DNA of 42,803 nucleotides from a virus. Location: the IMG/VR virus record IMGVR_UViG_3300017724_000010, positions 1 through 42,803 of that record, one strand, 5' to 3'. The notes beneath the pieces are model-generated. The model was given only the letters and a program-made list of their open reading frames with translations. It searched no databases and was not told the origin of the DNA. A program made the translations under genes and the position numbers. Below, piece after piece: positions 5,908 to 14,106 of the stretch; within the stretch, counting starts at the first letter, position 1, and each line of letters begins with the position of its first letter.

Positions 5908-6579
5908 ATGAGCAAATGGAAAGAAAATGAAGTAGATGTAGCAGACAAAGATGAGGCGTATTTGTTTTATCATACGGTTGTGGTTGAACAGGCGTGTATA
6001 ATAGACATAGACAAGGGCTTCCTCGATGACGAAGGCAAGAGTGCGTTTAGTCACCTAACGGATAGAAGCGCAAGAGAATTACATAGATTAAACGAGCAAG
6101 CAAGAATGATTCTTGCTAAAGAAAACATAGATGCACAGGAAGTAGTGCAAAGTTTTGAAAGTCTCTTGATAAGTCGCATAGTATTAGACGACCCACACAT
6201 ACAGGCTGATGGTGTGTCGCTATCCGTGATTGAAGGACACCTTGCGATTGAGACCGAAGAAAAGAGAAAATTCCGAAGACAATGTCATTTGATAAGGTGC
6301 ATTTCCGATACTTGCGAAGCACTTGCACCGGAACATTTTGTAAAACAAGACGGGGCTATCGCTTTAGCGACAGATGCACATCCCGTATTACTACAATACT
6401 ATGAGAGCATTCAATGGCGAGCATTAGAGGCAGTTCATGGTGTGTTCGATGAGAACTGCACATTAGACGAAGTCGAAAATGTAATCGCAGAAAGACAAGA
6501 AGAGATGGGTTTTGAATATCCTAAACAGGATATTGACGAGTTCGATGATGACCCATACGGAGAGGAGTATTGGGAGTGA
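5908..6579 (+). CDS. Acidic hypothetical protein (223 aa)
   Basis: ATG with AGGAGAGAT upstream. The protein is acidic and largely helical, with an acidic tail (QDIDEFDDDPYGEEYWE). No motif recognised. Hairpin 6099-6117 lies inside. It heads a run of coupled genes (5908-8934) after a promoter-like motif. The acidic composition could reflect DNA mimicry, but nothing specific supports that. Confidence 0.75.
   Translation: MSKWKENEVDVADKDEAYLFYHTVVVEQACIIDIDKGFLDDEGKSAFSHLTDRSARELHRLNEQARMILAKENIDAQEVVQSFESLLISRIVLDDPHIQADGVSLSVIEGHLAIETEEKRKFRRQCHLIRCISDTCEALAPEHFVKQDGAIALATDAHPVLLQYYESIQWRALEAVHGVFDENCTLDEVENVIAERQEEMGFEYPKQDIDEFDDDPYGEEYWE
6099..6117. repeat. Perfect 8-bp hairpin inside coding sequence
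   Basis: Arms AGCAAGAA and TTCTTGCT with loop TGA. Confidence 0.85.
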
Positions 6580-6584
6580 TTAAC

Positions 6585-6794
6585 ATGCGTAAATACAAAT
6601 ACAATAGCACAATAAAGGCACTTCAAATTGCTTCGCAAATAATCGAAGAGATAGCCTACATAGACACCGAGCATGGTGTCGAGAAGGTGGAGGCGTGGAA
6701 GGTGGTCGTAGAACCCGCTATCCGTGAGATAGAAGATAATATGGGCATACTCCTTAGTAAATTGGAGATAAAAAACAGGAAGGTGAAAAGATAA
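6585..6794 (+). CDS. Small hypothetical protein (69 aa)
   Basis: I chose ATG 6585, which has GGGAGTGAT at suitable spacing, over in-frame TTG 6570 and GTG 6576. Helical, mixed charge, with a basic C-terminus (KNRKVKR). The stop overlaps the next ATG. No domain recognised. Confidence 0.7.
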   Translation: MRKYKYNSTIKALQIASQIIEEIAYIDTEHGVEKVEAWKVVVEPAIREIEDNMGILLSKLEIKNRKVKR

Positions 6795-7270
6795 TGGAAG
6801 AAAAATGGTTGTTCTTAAGAACAGGCGGAGAAATAGAAAAGATAGTGAACGAAAAACCCACTCTTGAAGAAATGCAAGAGTTTGTAGGTGGCTACATAGA
6901 ATATACGGGTGCTGAAAAGAAGTCTAACTTCTTTGTAAATAGCGTAAGTTCTATGAAAAAGGCAAATGGTGATTTGATGCGAATGAAAGTAATTAAACAA
7001 GATGTTATAGACATTATTGTTAATCAAGAAGGGCTTATAGATGGCCTTGATTTTAACTATATCGCAACGGCAGCAAAATATAATTTGTCATACTTAGACT
7101 TGAGCAGGAGAAATATTCAGCCACTTGTAGGTAATGTAATCATACACTACGAACATACGGGAGAGGCACTTGAGGATGATAGAGAATACTCTCTAATGGA
7201 AGCAACAACGATGCTAACAGGTGTTAAACAGGATGATACACCTATGTATGGCACTTATGGGAGTGAATGA
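6794..7270 (+). CDS. DUF3846-like protein (158 aa)
   Basis: The pattern PTLEEMQEFVGGYIEY, a later NQEG...GLDFNYIAT and a final LVGNVIIH matches the DUF3846 family as I remember it. There, a MQ..VgG.ie segment is followed by NeeG and a Gly-Asn/Asp-Val-Ile strand. These proteins are common in phages and plasmids and have no proven function. It starts at an ATG overlapping the previous stop. Two hairpins lie inside: 6810-6823, and 6916-6934 with 8-bp arms. Confidence 0.65.
   Translation: MEEKWLFLRTGGEIEKIVNEKPTLEEMQEFVGGYIEYTGAEKKSNFFVNSVSSMKKANGDLMRMKVIKQDVIDIIVNQEGLIDGLDFNYIATAAKYNLSYLDLSRRNIQPLVGNVIIHYEHTGEALEDDREYSLMEATTMLTGVKQDDTPMYGTYGSE
6916..6934. repeat. Perfect 8-bp hairpin inside coding sequence
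   Basis: Arms AAAGAAGT and ACTTCTTT with loop CTA, inside the DUF3846-like gene. Confidence 0.85.
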
Positions 7271-7271
7271 T

Positions 7272-7526
7272 ATGACAGACTTAGACGGACTTTGCGAAGA
7301 ACTGAAAGATAAGGCGATAGCACTTGATGAATTGATGAGCGCATGTGACGATGCCCTAAATGCGATTGATGAAATCAATACTGCATTAGACGAATTGTGC
7401 GCTATGCAGTTAGACCATACTGTTGAGATGGCGATACAGGAAGTAAAGGATAATGCAGAATCAACGCAAGATACTCTTGAGACGACCTTGAAAGACTTAA
7501 TATCGCAAGTGGAGGGATTGAATTGA
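7272..7526 (+). CDS. Small coiled-coil acidic protein (84 aa)
   Basis: Start chosen at ATG 7272, just after the previous stop. The whole protein is a strongly acidic heptad-like helix (DELMSACDDALNAIDEINTA). It is likely a coiled-coil oligomer. It couples to the next gene through a TTGA overlap. Function unknown. Confidence 0.7.
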   Translation: MTDLDGLCEELKDKAIALDELMSACDDALNAIDEINTALDELCAMQLDHTVEMAIQEVKDNAESTQDTLETTLKDLISQVEGLN

Positions 7527-7729
7527 GTTTATACAACATACCCGTAGTTGATACAATGCTTGCACCGGATGGTGTGTGGTATGCAGTAATGCAATCCGGC
7601 ACTTGCATACTTCCCGATGGGAGATATGCCCGTAAGATTGAGTTTGTTGATAATTGCGATTACTATATGTTAGAGTATCTAAACGATGGTTTTCAAGAGT
7701 GGAAAAAGATAGGAGAGGAAGAAGAGTGA
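7523..7729 (+). CDS. Small hypothetical protein with TTG start, ending EEEE (68 aa)
   Basis: TTG start overlapping the previous TGA, with GGAGGG 7 nt upstream. The product starts MSLYNIPVVDTM and looks like a small beta-rich domain, with DGVWYAVMQSG and an acidic tail encoded by the junction GGAGAGGAAGAAGAGTGA. No recognised family. Confidence 0.7.
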   Translation: MSLYNIPVVDTMLAPDGVWYAVMQSGTCILPDGRYARKIEFVDNCDYYMLEYLNDGFQEWKKIGEEEE

Positions 7730-8001
7730 AACCGGAGTGGAATTGGATGATAGAAAAAGAAACCACTACTATGAATATTTTGCTACAAGCAACAGAAGAT
7801 GCGAAATACCTCAACAGGCTGAATAAACAAAGTTTCAAGAAACTTCTCTTCCCAAAGTCCGAAGATTCCTATGTTGATGGGAAGTGGGCGTTATTCCAAG
7901 CAGGTATGATGCCCTTCTTGTGGTCTTGTTCTAAAGATAAACTGCGATTGATTGCTAAATATATTACAGAATGCAAGTATATGACGGGTGAATGGGAATG
8001 A
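7726..8001 (+). CDS. Hypothetical protein with GTG start (91 aa)
   Basis: The frame is open further upstream, but the GTG at 7726 overlaps the previous TGA exactly as the ATGA junctions do. The product starts MKPEWNWMIEKETT. It is helical, with Trp-rich patches. Hairpin 7830-7845 (7 bp) lies inside. Stop overlaps the next ATG. Function unknown. Confidence 0.65.
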   Translation: MKPEWNWMIEKETTTMNILLQATEDAKYLNRLNKQSFKKLLFPKSEDSYVDGKWALFQAGMMPFLWSCSKDKLRLIAKYITECKYMTGEWE

Positions 8002-8135
8002 TTAACCACGAAGAAGTATTGAATGTAGCACTTGACGCTATACGATTGCTAAGAATCGCAGGGCATGACCCAACGGCTGACTTCCTACTTGAGAGGATTC
8101 TCAAGGCCACAGGTGAGGGTAATGCAACCGTTTAG
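7998..8135 (+). CDS. Small helical protein (45 aa)
   Basis: Starts at the ATG overlapping the previous TGA and ends inside the next gene. Sequence is helical (EEVLNVALDAIRLLRIAGHD). Its last codons contain GGTGAGGGTA, the ribosome binding site of the next gene. Coupling at both ends supports it. Confidence 0.6.
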   Translation: MINHEEVLNVALDAIRLLRIAGHDPTADFLLERILKATGEGNATV

Positions 8136-8934
8136 GTATGAAGGGGCATACATATTATCGCAACCAAAACATATTGTGGTTGAAGATTTTATTGCTCTTA
8201 GAAAGACCTCCAAAGGTAGAAGATTCAATCCATATCTACACTTGCGTATAGACGAGTTCGATGTAGTGCTTGACGGCTACGATGCTATATGGGAGTTCTT
8301 AGATGTGATTCAGCCGAATATGTATCGCACACAGATACAAGCAGGTATGCTTGGCAAGTTAGACTTGCCTCATACTTTCGACAAGGAAATACAGGCTCTA
8401 ATAGATGAATCGCAGGTTGAATGGATTTGTTTTAATTATGACAAAAAGAAATTTGTCATTCCTAATACACGACCCAAGCGGAAGATAGAGGCACACATAG
8501 CCTCTACCGTTCACGATTGCACTATGGTAGAAGAGGGCTGGCGTTGGAAACCGGAAGGGTGCATAGCAAAAATGCTACTACCTTTTAATAACAAGGATTT
8601 GCGAACAAGATGCCCTTCTTACATATATGGCGAACACCCACAGTTATGTATAGTCCAAGAGATAAAAGTCAAAACATGGCGAGTTTCAACAATAATACAC
8701 GCAAATTGTGGTGCAGATTATAGAATCGCGCCCCAAAAGTGTTATTGGAATCCCGAAATGGATGGGTTCAAAGATATGAATAACTACATAACGAGAATGT
8801 CTTTCCACATGGCGGAGATAGCATACGATATTAGCAACACATTATCCAACAAGGATAGGGTAGGTATGTATTCACGCGAAAGAGACCGTCTTGAGTATGA
8901 TAGATATATCTTTCAAATCGGAGGAAAGAATTAA
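8122..8934 (+). CDS. Hypothetical protein (270 aa)
   Basis: Start chosen at ATG 8122 after GGTGAGGGTA rather than the upstream in-frame 8065. Largest protein of the left block. It has mixed alpha/beta character, scattered Cys (VHDCTM, NCGADYR, KCYWNPE) and no motif I recognise. Two hairpins are inside (8353-8369 and 8438-8459, the latter with 8-bp arms). It is the last gene before the AT-rich non-coding region, so it may belong to either early or replication functions. Confidence 0.75.
   Translation: MQPFRYEGAYILSQPKHIVVEDFIALRKTSKGRRFNPYLHLRIDEFDVVLDGYDAIWEFLDVIQPNMYRTQIQAGMLGKLDLPHTFDKEIQALIDESQVEWICFNYDKKKFVIPNTRPKRKIEAHIASTVHDCTMVEEGWRWKPEGCIAKMLLPFNNKDLRTRCPSYIYGEHPQLCIVQEIKVKTWRVSTIIHANCGADYRIAPQKCYWNPEMDGFKDMNNYITRMSFHMAEIAYDISNTLSNKDRVGMYSRERDRLEYDRYIFQIGGKN
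8438..8459. repeat. 8-bp hairpin inside coding sequence
   Basis: Arms ATGACAAA and TTTGTCAT with a 6-nt A-rich loop. Confidence 0.8.
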
Positions 8935-9166
8935 GAAAAAAATAAACGCAAGACTGCGAGCCTGTTGATTTTATTTTGTAATATTTCCTAAGAGATTAAA
9001 CTTAAGTCCGACTATTATTTATTTAATAAATAGAGGATTAACTCTTAAGAAAGAAAAAAGAATAATTTAAAATCGCATTCAGTCATTTGATTTAATTTTT
9101 TTTAATTATTTCTATGGTCTTGAAAGTAATGGGATTCATAAGGTCTTAGCAACATGAGGTATATAC
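8935..9166. other. AT-rich non-coding region, candidate replication origin
   Basis: This 232-bp gap is the longest non-coding stretch in the left half. It holds a 17-nt AT-only palindrome (9016-9032, arms TATTTATT/AATAAATA). The palindrome is flanked by imperfect direct repeats (GAGATTAAACTTAAG at 8992 and GAGGATTAACTCTTAAG at 9033). An AT tract follows (9060-9112). It lies just upstream of the helicase gene. The layout fits a replication origin, but the region also carries the promoter for the next gene. Confidence 0.45.
9135..9141 (+). promoter_or_regulatory. TATA-like box TTCATAA
   Basis: TTCATAAGGTCTT begins 32 nt before the ATG at 9167. The same 13 nt with one change (TTTATAAGGTCTT) precede the gene at 21135. 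No good ribosome binding site is present, consistent with a leaderless transcript. Confidence 0.5.
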
Positions 9167-9961
9167 ATGGGAGAGATACAGACAATAAACGAGACAGACT
9201 TTGTATGGTTTGATGGTGAGCCTAAAGGCATCACTCAAGCCATACTATACGATGCAGTAGGCACAGACCACATACCTGCGGTAGTGGGTGCATCTATGGT
9301 AAAGGAGAACGAACCGATAGGGTATATGACGAGCAAACACATACACTCAAGCCCGCATACCTTCCTTGAAGTAGGATTCACAGGTTGGGCGATATACAGA
9401 AATGGTAATTGCCTAATCGTTGAAGTATTAACACCCGCACACATAAGTAAGGATATAGGCCAACAGAAAAACGCATGGCTATTCAACTATCCCCCTGCGA
9501 GAGATGTAGCAAAGATGCTTGTCAATCTTGGAGTCAAAGACTTCTTTGTATTAACAAGCGATTCCTTTGATAGGATGATGGAAGAAGAAATTGATTCCTG
9601 CGTTATTGTAAAGGGTGAAGATATTGGCGGAGAAGAAGCATATAACTCCCTTCAACCTCTATGGGGTTGGCTACCTGCTTTCATGTTCAGCGTTGAAAGC
9701 GCAGGTGCAAAGATACTAATTATTCCTTCTCACGGCGCAAGAATGGAGAGCCTACCTTATGATGATAGCCACATTAGAGAGGCTTTGGGCTTACTCAAAA
9801 AGAACGGATATAATACCGTTGGTGCTATAAAAAGGTCGAAGGGTATTTATGATAGGGCTTCCTCCGAAGCAAATGAGGCAGCGAAGATGGCGGGAGAAGT
9901 AGTGGCGAGAATGAAGACTAAAAACAAGAGAGACATAAATGCAAATGGAATGTTCGGGTGA
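9167..9961 (+). CDS. Possible PAC2-like (proteasome assembly chaperone) protein (264 aa)
   Basis: First gene after the AT-rich region. The order of elements is suggestive of the PAC2 fold: an N-terminal strand/loop (AILYDAVGTDHIPAVVGASM), a central FFVLTSDSF strand, PLWGWLPAFMFSVESAGAKILII, then a helix after SLPYDDSHIREALGLLKK. In archaeal PAC2 proteins a similar Gly/Pro region is followed by PDPxxA. The match is by eye and weak. The C-terminus is basic and helical. It overlaps the helicase gene region by its stop. Confidence 0.4.
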   Translation: MGEIQTINETDFVWFDGEPKGITQAILYDAVGTDHIPAVVGASMVKENEPIGYMTSKHIHSSPHTFLEVGFTGWAIYRNGNCLIVEVLTPAHISKDIGQQKNAWLFNYPPARDVAKMLVNLGVKDFFVLTSDSFDRMMEEEIDSCVIVKGEDIGGEEAYNSLQPLWGWLPAFMFSVESAGAKILIIPSHGARMESLPYDDSHIREALGLLKKNGYNTVGAIKRSKGIYDRASSEANEAAKMAGEVVARMKTKNKRDINANGMFG

Positions 9962-9966
9962 TTAAA

Positions 9967-11298
9967 ATGACAATGAAATATGATGAGATGGATATTTTCG
10001 ATAGAGTCCTTGACTTTTGCGATAGAAACTATATCATAGATATGGAAGATAAAGTTCCCGTATTCCTATGTAGTATTGGCGCACACTTGTTTAACACCGT
10101 CAATAAGTGTAGCATGTGTGACTTCGCACCAAGAGAGGGTGAAGAAGGCTATCGCTTTGTAATCGCAGACTGTCCTCTAAGACATAGCGAATATCCAATA
10201 TACACTCCATCATCAAGAATTGCAGATACAAGAATACACATTATCATGCGTGGTGCTAAGGGTTCGGGAAAGAATGTATTGATTGATTTGTTCTGTGCTG
10301 AATACACAGGTCTTCTATGGAATACCGAAGGTTTCAATGGTATAGGTTTTCGCACAATGATTGGCTCAAACTCTATCACGGAGGCAGGTATGTTTGGTTC
10401 TGTGAATGACGAAGGGCAGATAATAGGTAGGCCACTCGCAAGAGAGTTATGCGGTGGCTTCCTATGTTTTGAAGAATTTTCATCGGTCTCCGATGCGAAT
10501 AAGAAAGACCACAGTATAGATATGAAGAATCAATTATTGACTTCCCTTGATAGTGGTCGTGTGAACAAAGGTATGAGAGACGGATGGGTAAAATACAATA
10601 CTCGATATACGGTATGGGGAGGAACGCAACATGGTCGTATGGATTTGGAGTCCGGTCTTGACCGAAGGTTCTTCATTATTGATATTCTAATGGATGCAGA
10701 AAAAGAGCGTCTATACAAAGAGGCACAGAACAAGCAAGCGTCTATGCCTCCCGAAGAGAGGGCATATTTAGCAAGTGAGATTATTGACATGCGAGCATGG
10801 TTCATAGACAGGCAGATGGATATTGTAATGAATCCCCCGAAGGGAGTTAAGTTCTCGCAAGAGTTTCAAGATTGGGTAATGAAGGAATCGGTGCGTTCTT
10901 TTGAGAGTGACTTGTTCCGAAGACTTGCTATTGGTTATCACATGATGAAAGGTGAATGGGAAGGTGGAATCCTTGATGTGCAGATGGATAAAAGATTGGA
11001 GACATTGTTAGAACAATGTCTGCGAATGCGTCGTAATGTTATGGATGAAGATGTGCATTTGATTAAGACTACATTTTGGGATAAAGATGTTCCTCGTTCA
11101 ACATTGATTAAAGATGTTGCTAAACTAATCACTAACAATGATTATCAGTCTGCGAAGAGATGGATTGACGAAAATCTAAAGCAACAAATATGGTTTGGAG
11201 AGTTCACTCCTCGCAAAGAAGGAAGAGGTCGAAGGGGCGTAGTATGTAGGTTCGGTATGCCGGACTTGAAAAGCGACAATGTAAATTGGGGTGGTTAA
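9967..11298 (+). CDS. MCM-like AAA+ replicative helicase (443 aa)
   Basis: Residues about 35-70 hold four Cys (C, CxxC, C), a possible zinc site as in MCM N-termini. The AAA+ core follows: Walker A GAKGSGKN (about 96-103); a GSNSITEAGMFGSV segment corresponding to the MCM region after Walker A; Walker B GFLCFEEF (about 164-171); sensor 1 VWGGTQ (about 216-221); and an LDRRFFIID arginine-finger region (about 231-239). The C-terminus (LIKDVAKLI..) looks like a winged helix. The protein is shorter than cellular MCMs (usually 600 or more), mainly in the N-terminal domain. Start taken at ATG 9967 after GGGTGA; GTG 9958 is possible. It probably unwinds DNA as a hexamer at the viral fork. Confidence 0.8.
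   Translation: MTMKYDEMDIFDRVLDFCDRNYIIDMEDKVPVFLCSIGAHLFNTVNKCSMCDFAPREGEEGYRFVIADCPLRHSEYPIYTPSSRIADTRIHIIMRGAKGSGKNVLIDLFCAEYTGLLWNTEGFNGIGFRTMIGSNSITEAGMFGSVNDEGQIIGRPLARELCGGFLCFEEFSSVSDANKKDHSIDMKNQLLTSLDSGRVNKGMRDGWVKYNTRYTVWGGTQHGRMDLESGLDRRFFIIDILMDAEKERLYKEAQNKQASMPPEERAYLASEIIDMRAWFIDRQMDIVMNPPKGVKFSQEFQDWVMKESVRSFESDLFRRLAIGYHMMKGEWEGGILDVQMDKRLETLLEQCLRMRRNVMDEDVHLIKTTFWDKDVPRSTLIKDVAKLITNNDYQSAKRWIDENLKQQIWFGEFTPRKEGRGRRGVVCRFGMPDLKSDNVNWGG
11000..11021. repeat. Perfect 10-bp hairpin inside the helicase gene
   Basis: Arms AGACATTGTT and AACAATGTCT with a 2-nt centre (AG). Confidence 0.9.
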
Positions 11299-11300
11299 AC

Positions 11301-11582
11301 ATGGGAAAGAAACACAAAGTATGGAAAGATGCAGCGTATAGATATTTGAAAGAATGCGAATTGGGGATTGCTAAGGCTACTGACTTGCCTTTCTTGGTTA
11401 AGAGTAGAAGAGGTAATGTTATGTCTAAACTCGCACCAAGAACAAGGGGCATAACTGTCATATTGAGAGGCGACGATAGGTTTGAAGAAGTGATTATGCA
11501 CGAAGGCACAGAATGGTCGGGTACTCGCAAGTGTTCCTATTGGAAGGTAAGAGATAGGAGGAAAGACGAAGATGCCGAGTAA
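11301..11582 (+). CDS. Small winged-helix-like protein (93 aa)
   Basis: ATG 11301 follows the helicase stop by two nt. The sequence pattern (helix WKDAAYRYLKE, MSKLAPRT, then ILRGDDRFEEV and a final W-K-V-R-D strand) resembles the next gene's product (MSATQILMRDDRFIGEY, MWRLRDEE). The two are probably paralogous winged-helix proteins. A regulatory or DNA-binding role is inferred. Confidence 0.6.
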   Translation: MGKKHKVWKDAAYRYLKECELGIAKATDLPFLVKSRRGNVMSKLAPRTRGITVILRGDDRFEEVIMHEGTEWSGTRKCSYWKVRDRRKDEDAE

Positions 11583-11832
11583 AAAGACACACTACCAAAG
11601 ATGGAGAGAGAAGTGCGTTGATTATATTAAGCAACATGGTTCTTCTTATACTCGCACATTATGGTTATCGGCAGGGTGTCATAAGAGCAAGCCGGAAAAT
11701 GTTATGAGTGCAACGCAGATATTGATGCGTGATGATAGATTCATAGGTGAATACGAAGAGAAAGGAAGTAAGCATGAGATTGGTAAATGGCAAGCCAAGC
11801 AGAAGATGTGGAGGTTGAGAGATGAAGAGTAA
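11572..11832 (+). CDS. Small winged-helix-like protein, paralogue of preceding gene (86 aa)
   Basis: Overlaps the preceding gene by 11 nt. Shares its order of elements: N-terminal basic helix, HGSSYTRTLWLSAG (helix-turn-helix-like), MSATQILMRDDRFIG, and C-terminal WRLRDEE. The last codons (GAGAGATGAAGAG) overlap the next start. DNA-binding is likely; partner unknown. Confidence 0.6.
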   Translation: MPSKKTHYQRWREKCVDYIKQHGSSYTRTLWLSAGCHKSKPENVMSATQILMRDDRFIGEYEEKGSKHEIGKWQAKQKMWRLRDEE

Positions 11833-12442
11833 ATGGTTGGTTGAAGAGAGAATAAAATACGAAGAAGACCCTAAAGTAATACAGGCTTTGAAGTGGGTTC
11901 TTGAATCCCCCGAATGTCCTTTGTGTAATCACTCACAAAAAAAGGAATTAGAAACGCAAATATTCATGGGTAATATGACTCCTGCTTATCTTGATACAAC
12001 TAATGGTTGGGAAGATGGTACTACTGAAACCCACATGCAAGGACACATGACATACGACCCGCAAGAAGCGAAAGAGGTTGAGGCTACTCGCAAAGAAGCG
12101 ATTAGCACTTTGGAAATGGCAGAAAATGTCTTTAGCAGAATAGAGCGTTGGTTGGATGAATGGGAAGAACAGAAAGATGCAGAAGGAATAAACGCAGAAT
12201 GGATTGCTAATGCTACTCGATTAGTAGGTCAAGCAAACACAAGTCTCAAACTCATAGGAACATTGAAGCAAGAGATAGGTGTTGATTCGCAGTTGTTGTT
12301 AGCACAACAACAAGTAAATGGTGTGATGGGAATCCTCGTTGATGTTCTTAGAGCCGAACCCACTTTGCTAAATCAAATAGAATTGCGAGTAGGTGCTTTG
12401 AAAGAACCTACATACATAGACACTACATGGGAGGAAGTGTGA
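11822..12442 (+). CDS. Zinc/HTH-like protein, possible small terminase-like (206 aa)
   Basis: Residues about 32-75 read CPLCNHSQKKELETQIFMGN, then a helix and an HMQGHM end. This CPxC + helix-turn-helix pattern with terminal His occurs in small terminase subunits and in some phage regulators. The rest (about 90-190) is long helices, as expected for an oligomerising small terminase, ending in an acidic tail. Against this, no large terminase is nearby and the gene sits in the replication block. It may instead be a regulator. Confidence 0.4.
   Translation: MKSKWLVEERIKYEEDPKVIQALKWVLESPECPLCNHSQKKELETQIFMGNMTPAYLDTTNGWEDGTTETHMQGHMTYDPQEAKEVEATRKEAISTLEMAENVFSRIERWLDEWEEQKDAEGINAEWIANATRLVGQANTSLKLIGTLKQEIGVDSQLLLAQQQVNGVMGILVDVLRAEPTLLNQIELRVGALKEPTYIDTTWEEV
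12292..12311. repeat. 8-bp hairpin inside coding sequence
   Basis: Arms GTTGTTGT and ACAACAAC with a TAGC loop; partly a trinucleotide run. Confidence 0.75.
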
Positions 12443-12615
12443 TGGGCATTTCCTATGGTGAAGATAAGGGAGGTATGGGTTATTCCATGCCTACTAATAA
12501 TTTGCGAAGATGCTCTAATTGTGGTCGTGAAGCAAGAGTTAGATACGCTTCGTGTAGAACTTACACAGACGGCAAGCGTAAATACTGCGGATATATGAGA
12601 GTGGTGAGAGAATGA
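12442..12615 (+). CDS. Small zinc-ribbon-like protein (57 aa)
   Basis: ATG 12442 overlaps the previous TGA and has GGAGG 7 nt upstream (the in-frame ATG 12427 lies before that site). It contains CSNCG, a single Cys (ASC) and a later KYCGY, plausible for a zinc site. The C-terminus is basic. The stop overlaps the next ATG. Confidence 0.65.
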   Translation: MGISYGEDKGGMGYSMPTNNLRRCSNCGREARVRYASCRTYTDGKRKYCGYMRVVRE

Positions 12616-12890
12616 CTGCCGGAGAACCTGTCAAGTGGAGACCGCATTTCAATCAATTGATTGCGAGGCCGATACCACAGACAGAATATCCCAAGATTGC
12701 TCGTAAGATGTATGAAGATGGTCTAATAGCCATCTTGACATTAGATGGTGTAAAGTGGTATGCAGGTCGTTATCCCGTTCAAAAGAAGGTTGTTGGGGAT
12801 ATGTGGAACTTATCTAAAAGTCAAATGCAAAGGTTTGAACGGTGGGTTTATATGAACGATTCGTTTATAGAGATAGTGGAGGAGGAGTAG
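12612..12890 (+). CDS. Hypothetical protein (92 aa)
   Basis: ATG overlaps the previous stop. The product has a hydrophobic segment (GLIAILTLDGVKWYAG, about 36-51) that reads as buried beta-strands rather than a membrane span. Ends EIVEEE, encoded by a GTGGAGGAGGAG run that is the next gene's ribosome site. A 14-nt palindrome (12650-12663) is inside. Function unknown. Confidence 0.7.
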   Translation: MTAGEPVKWRPHFNQLIARPIPQTEYPKIARKMYEDGLIAILTLDGVKWYAGRYPVQKKVVGDMWNLSKSQMQRFERWVYMNDSFIEIVEEE

Positions 12891-12893
12891 AGT

Positions 12894-13010
12894 ATGGATT
12901 GTAGTTCATGTGGAATGGAAATGGAAAATGAAGAAACAAAGTGGCTTGCAGGGGAATGTTTATGCGAAGATTGTTATATCTTTGAGAAGGGGTATAATTA
13001 TGCCCAATAA
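12894..13010 (+). CDS. Tiny zinc-binding protein (38 aa)
   Basis: A 38-codon frame begins 4 nt after the previous stop, preceded by GGAGGAGTAG. It contains CSSC (residues 3-6) and CLCEDC (residues 22-27), a complete four-Cys site for a small zinc ribbon. It overlaps the next gene by 11 nt. Composition and coupling make it likely real. Confidence 0.65.
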   Translation: MDCSSCGMEMENEETKWLAGECLCEDCYIFEKGYNYAQ

Positions 13011-13269
13011 AGCATATAGAGAACCTGCTATTCGTGCAGCAGTCCAAAGTTGGGATTTGAGCGAATGGTTCACGGCAGACCAATTATTACCAAAGGTAAT
13101 GCAAGAATTACCGCAGAAGACAATGTCTGTGAATGTATATGCAGTATCGCGTTGGCTTCGTATTATGGAAGCGAGAGGACAATTGATAGGAAGAAAAACA
13201 ACGAGAGGAGTTTTAGAGTTCTCTCGCATAGAGGGTGAAGATGATGGGAGTCGTCATTTTTACGCATGA
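13000..13269 (+). CDS. Small winged-helix-like protein (89 aa)
   Basis: Start chosen at ATG 13000 after GAGAAGGGG. The pattern (helix AIRAAVQSWDL, WFTADQLLPKVMQEL, MSVNVYAVSRWLRIMEARGQL, then a beta-wing IGRKTTRGVLEFSRI) is typical of a winged helix. It probably binds DNA as a regulator or replication accessory factor. Confidence 0.65.
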   Translation: MPNKAYREPAIRAAVQSWDLSEWFTADQLLPKVMQELPQKTMSVNVYAVSRWLRIMEARGQLIGRKTTRGVLEFSRIEGEDDGSRHFYA

Positions 13270-13903
13270 TGCTTCGCCGTATAAACAGGGCGAGTATGTT
13301 GAGGGTGAAGGAATAATTTGTTCCCCTACAACCAAAGATTTGACAGTCATAGCACACATGCCTCGCATGACAAAGGAGGAATGTATGTCGTGGCTTGATT
13401 ATGTTGCGTATCGTTTAGTGATAGTATGCAACAATCCACCAAAGATTAAACATGACAATGTCATTTACGATAAGTCAATCAAGAATAGCAAGATTGATTA
13501 TATGCCCGCTATACAAGCAGTTCTCAAATGGGATAACAAGAATAGAGCATGGGCTTTAGCAAAGGATGTTCCCATTCCACTAATGTTATCCTTCTTGCGA
13601 GAGAATCACAAAGACATAGAACTATGGAGACTGCTTGCTAAGTCATTCAAGTGGTGTCCTAATTATTATCAAATGGCAGCAATAACATTTGGATGTAATG
13701 TTGTTGCGAGACCTTCGTATCCTGCGAAAAAACGCAAGGAGGAGGAGGATATACTGCCTTACGGATTTAGAGAAAGCGATATGTATAGAGATGAAATAAT
13801 ACTTGGAGATACTAAGGTATCTAATGAGATTCGTTCAGTAGCAAAAGATACTCTTCCCAAGAAAGCAAAGAAACGCAAACAGAAGGAGATGGGTTGGATA
13901 TGA
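13244..13903 (+). CDS. Hypothetical protein with basic C-terminus (219 aa)
   Basis: ATG 13244 has GAGGGTGA at 6 nt (in-frame ATG 13241 is possible) and overlaps the preceding gene by 26 nt. N-terminal beta-rich region (GVVIFTHDASP), helical middle (LWRLLAKSFKWCPNYYQMAAI) and very basic tail (PKKAKKRKQKEMGWI). The tail suggests DNA or protein contact. No family recognised. Confidence 0.65.
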   Translation: MGVVIFTHDASPYKQGEYVEGEGIICSPTTKDLTVIAHMPRMTKEECMSWLDYVAYRLVIVCNNPPKIKHDNVIYDKSIKNSKIDYMPAIQAVLKWDNKNRAWALAKDVPIPLMLSFLRENHKDIELWRLLAKSFKWCPNYYQMAAITFGCNVVARPSYPAKKRKEEEDILPYGFRESDMYRDEIILGDTKVSNEIRSVAKDTLPKKAKKRKQKEMGWI

Positions 13904-14076
13904 TTGATGCTCTATGCTCTATTGTATTGTTGCTTTTAGCAACTCCTTTCAAGGAAGGTTTTGCTCAATACATGATTTTGTGGATTAATCCTAAATCGAA
14001 TAAATTAGATGGTGAGAATGTGGGTGATGGGGAAGGTGATGCTAACCTTGCGTTTTTAGGTTATCTATCGGAATGA
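13900..14076 (+). CDS. Small membrane-associated protein (58 aa)
   Basis: Start at ATG 13900 overlapping the previous TGA. Residues about 6-18 (LCSIVLLLLATPF) and 22-31 (GFAQYMILWI) are hydrophobic, consistent with one membrane span or hairpin. The C-terminal part is acidic and Gly/Asp-rich. Could be a small membrane protein; role unknown. Confidence 0.55.
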   Translation: MIDALCSIVLLLLATPFKEGFAQYMILWINPKSNKLDGENVGDGEGDANLAFLGYLSE

Positions 14077-14106
14077 ATAAATACTCTTGCGACTTAGAGA
14101 TAGGTG

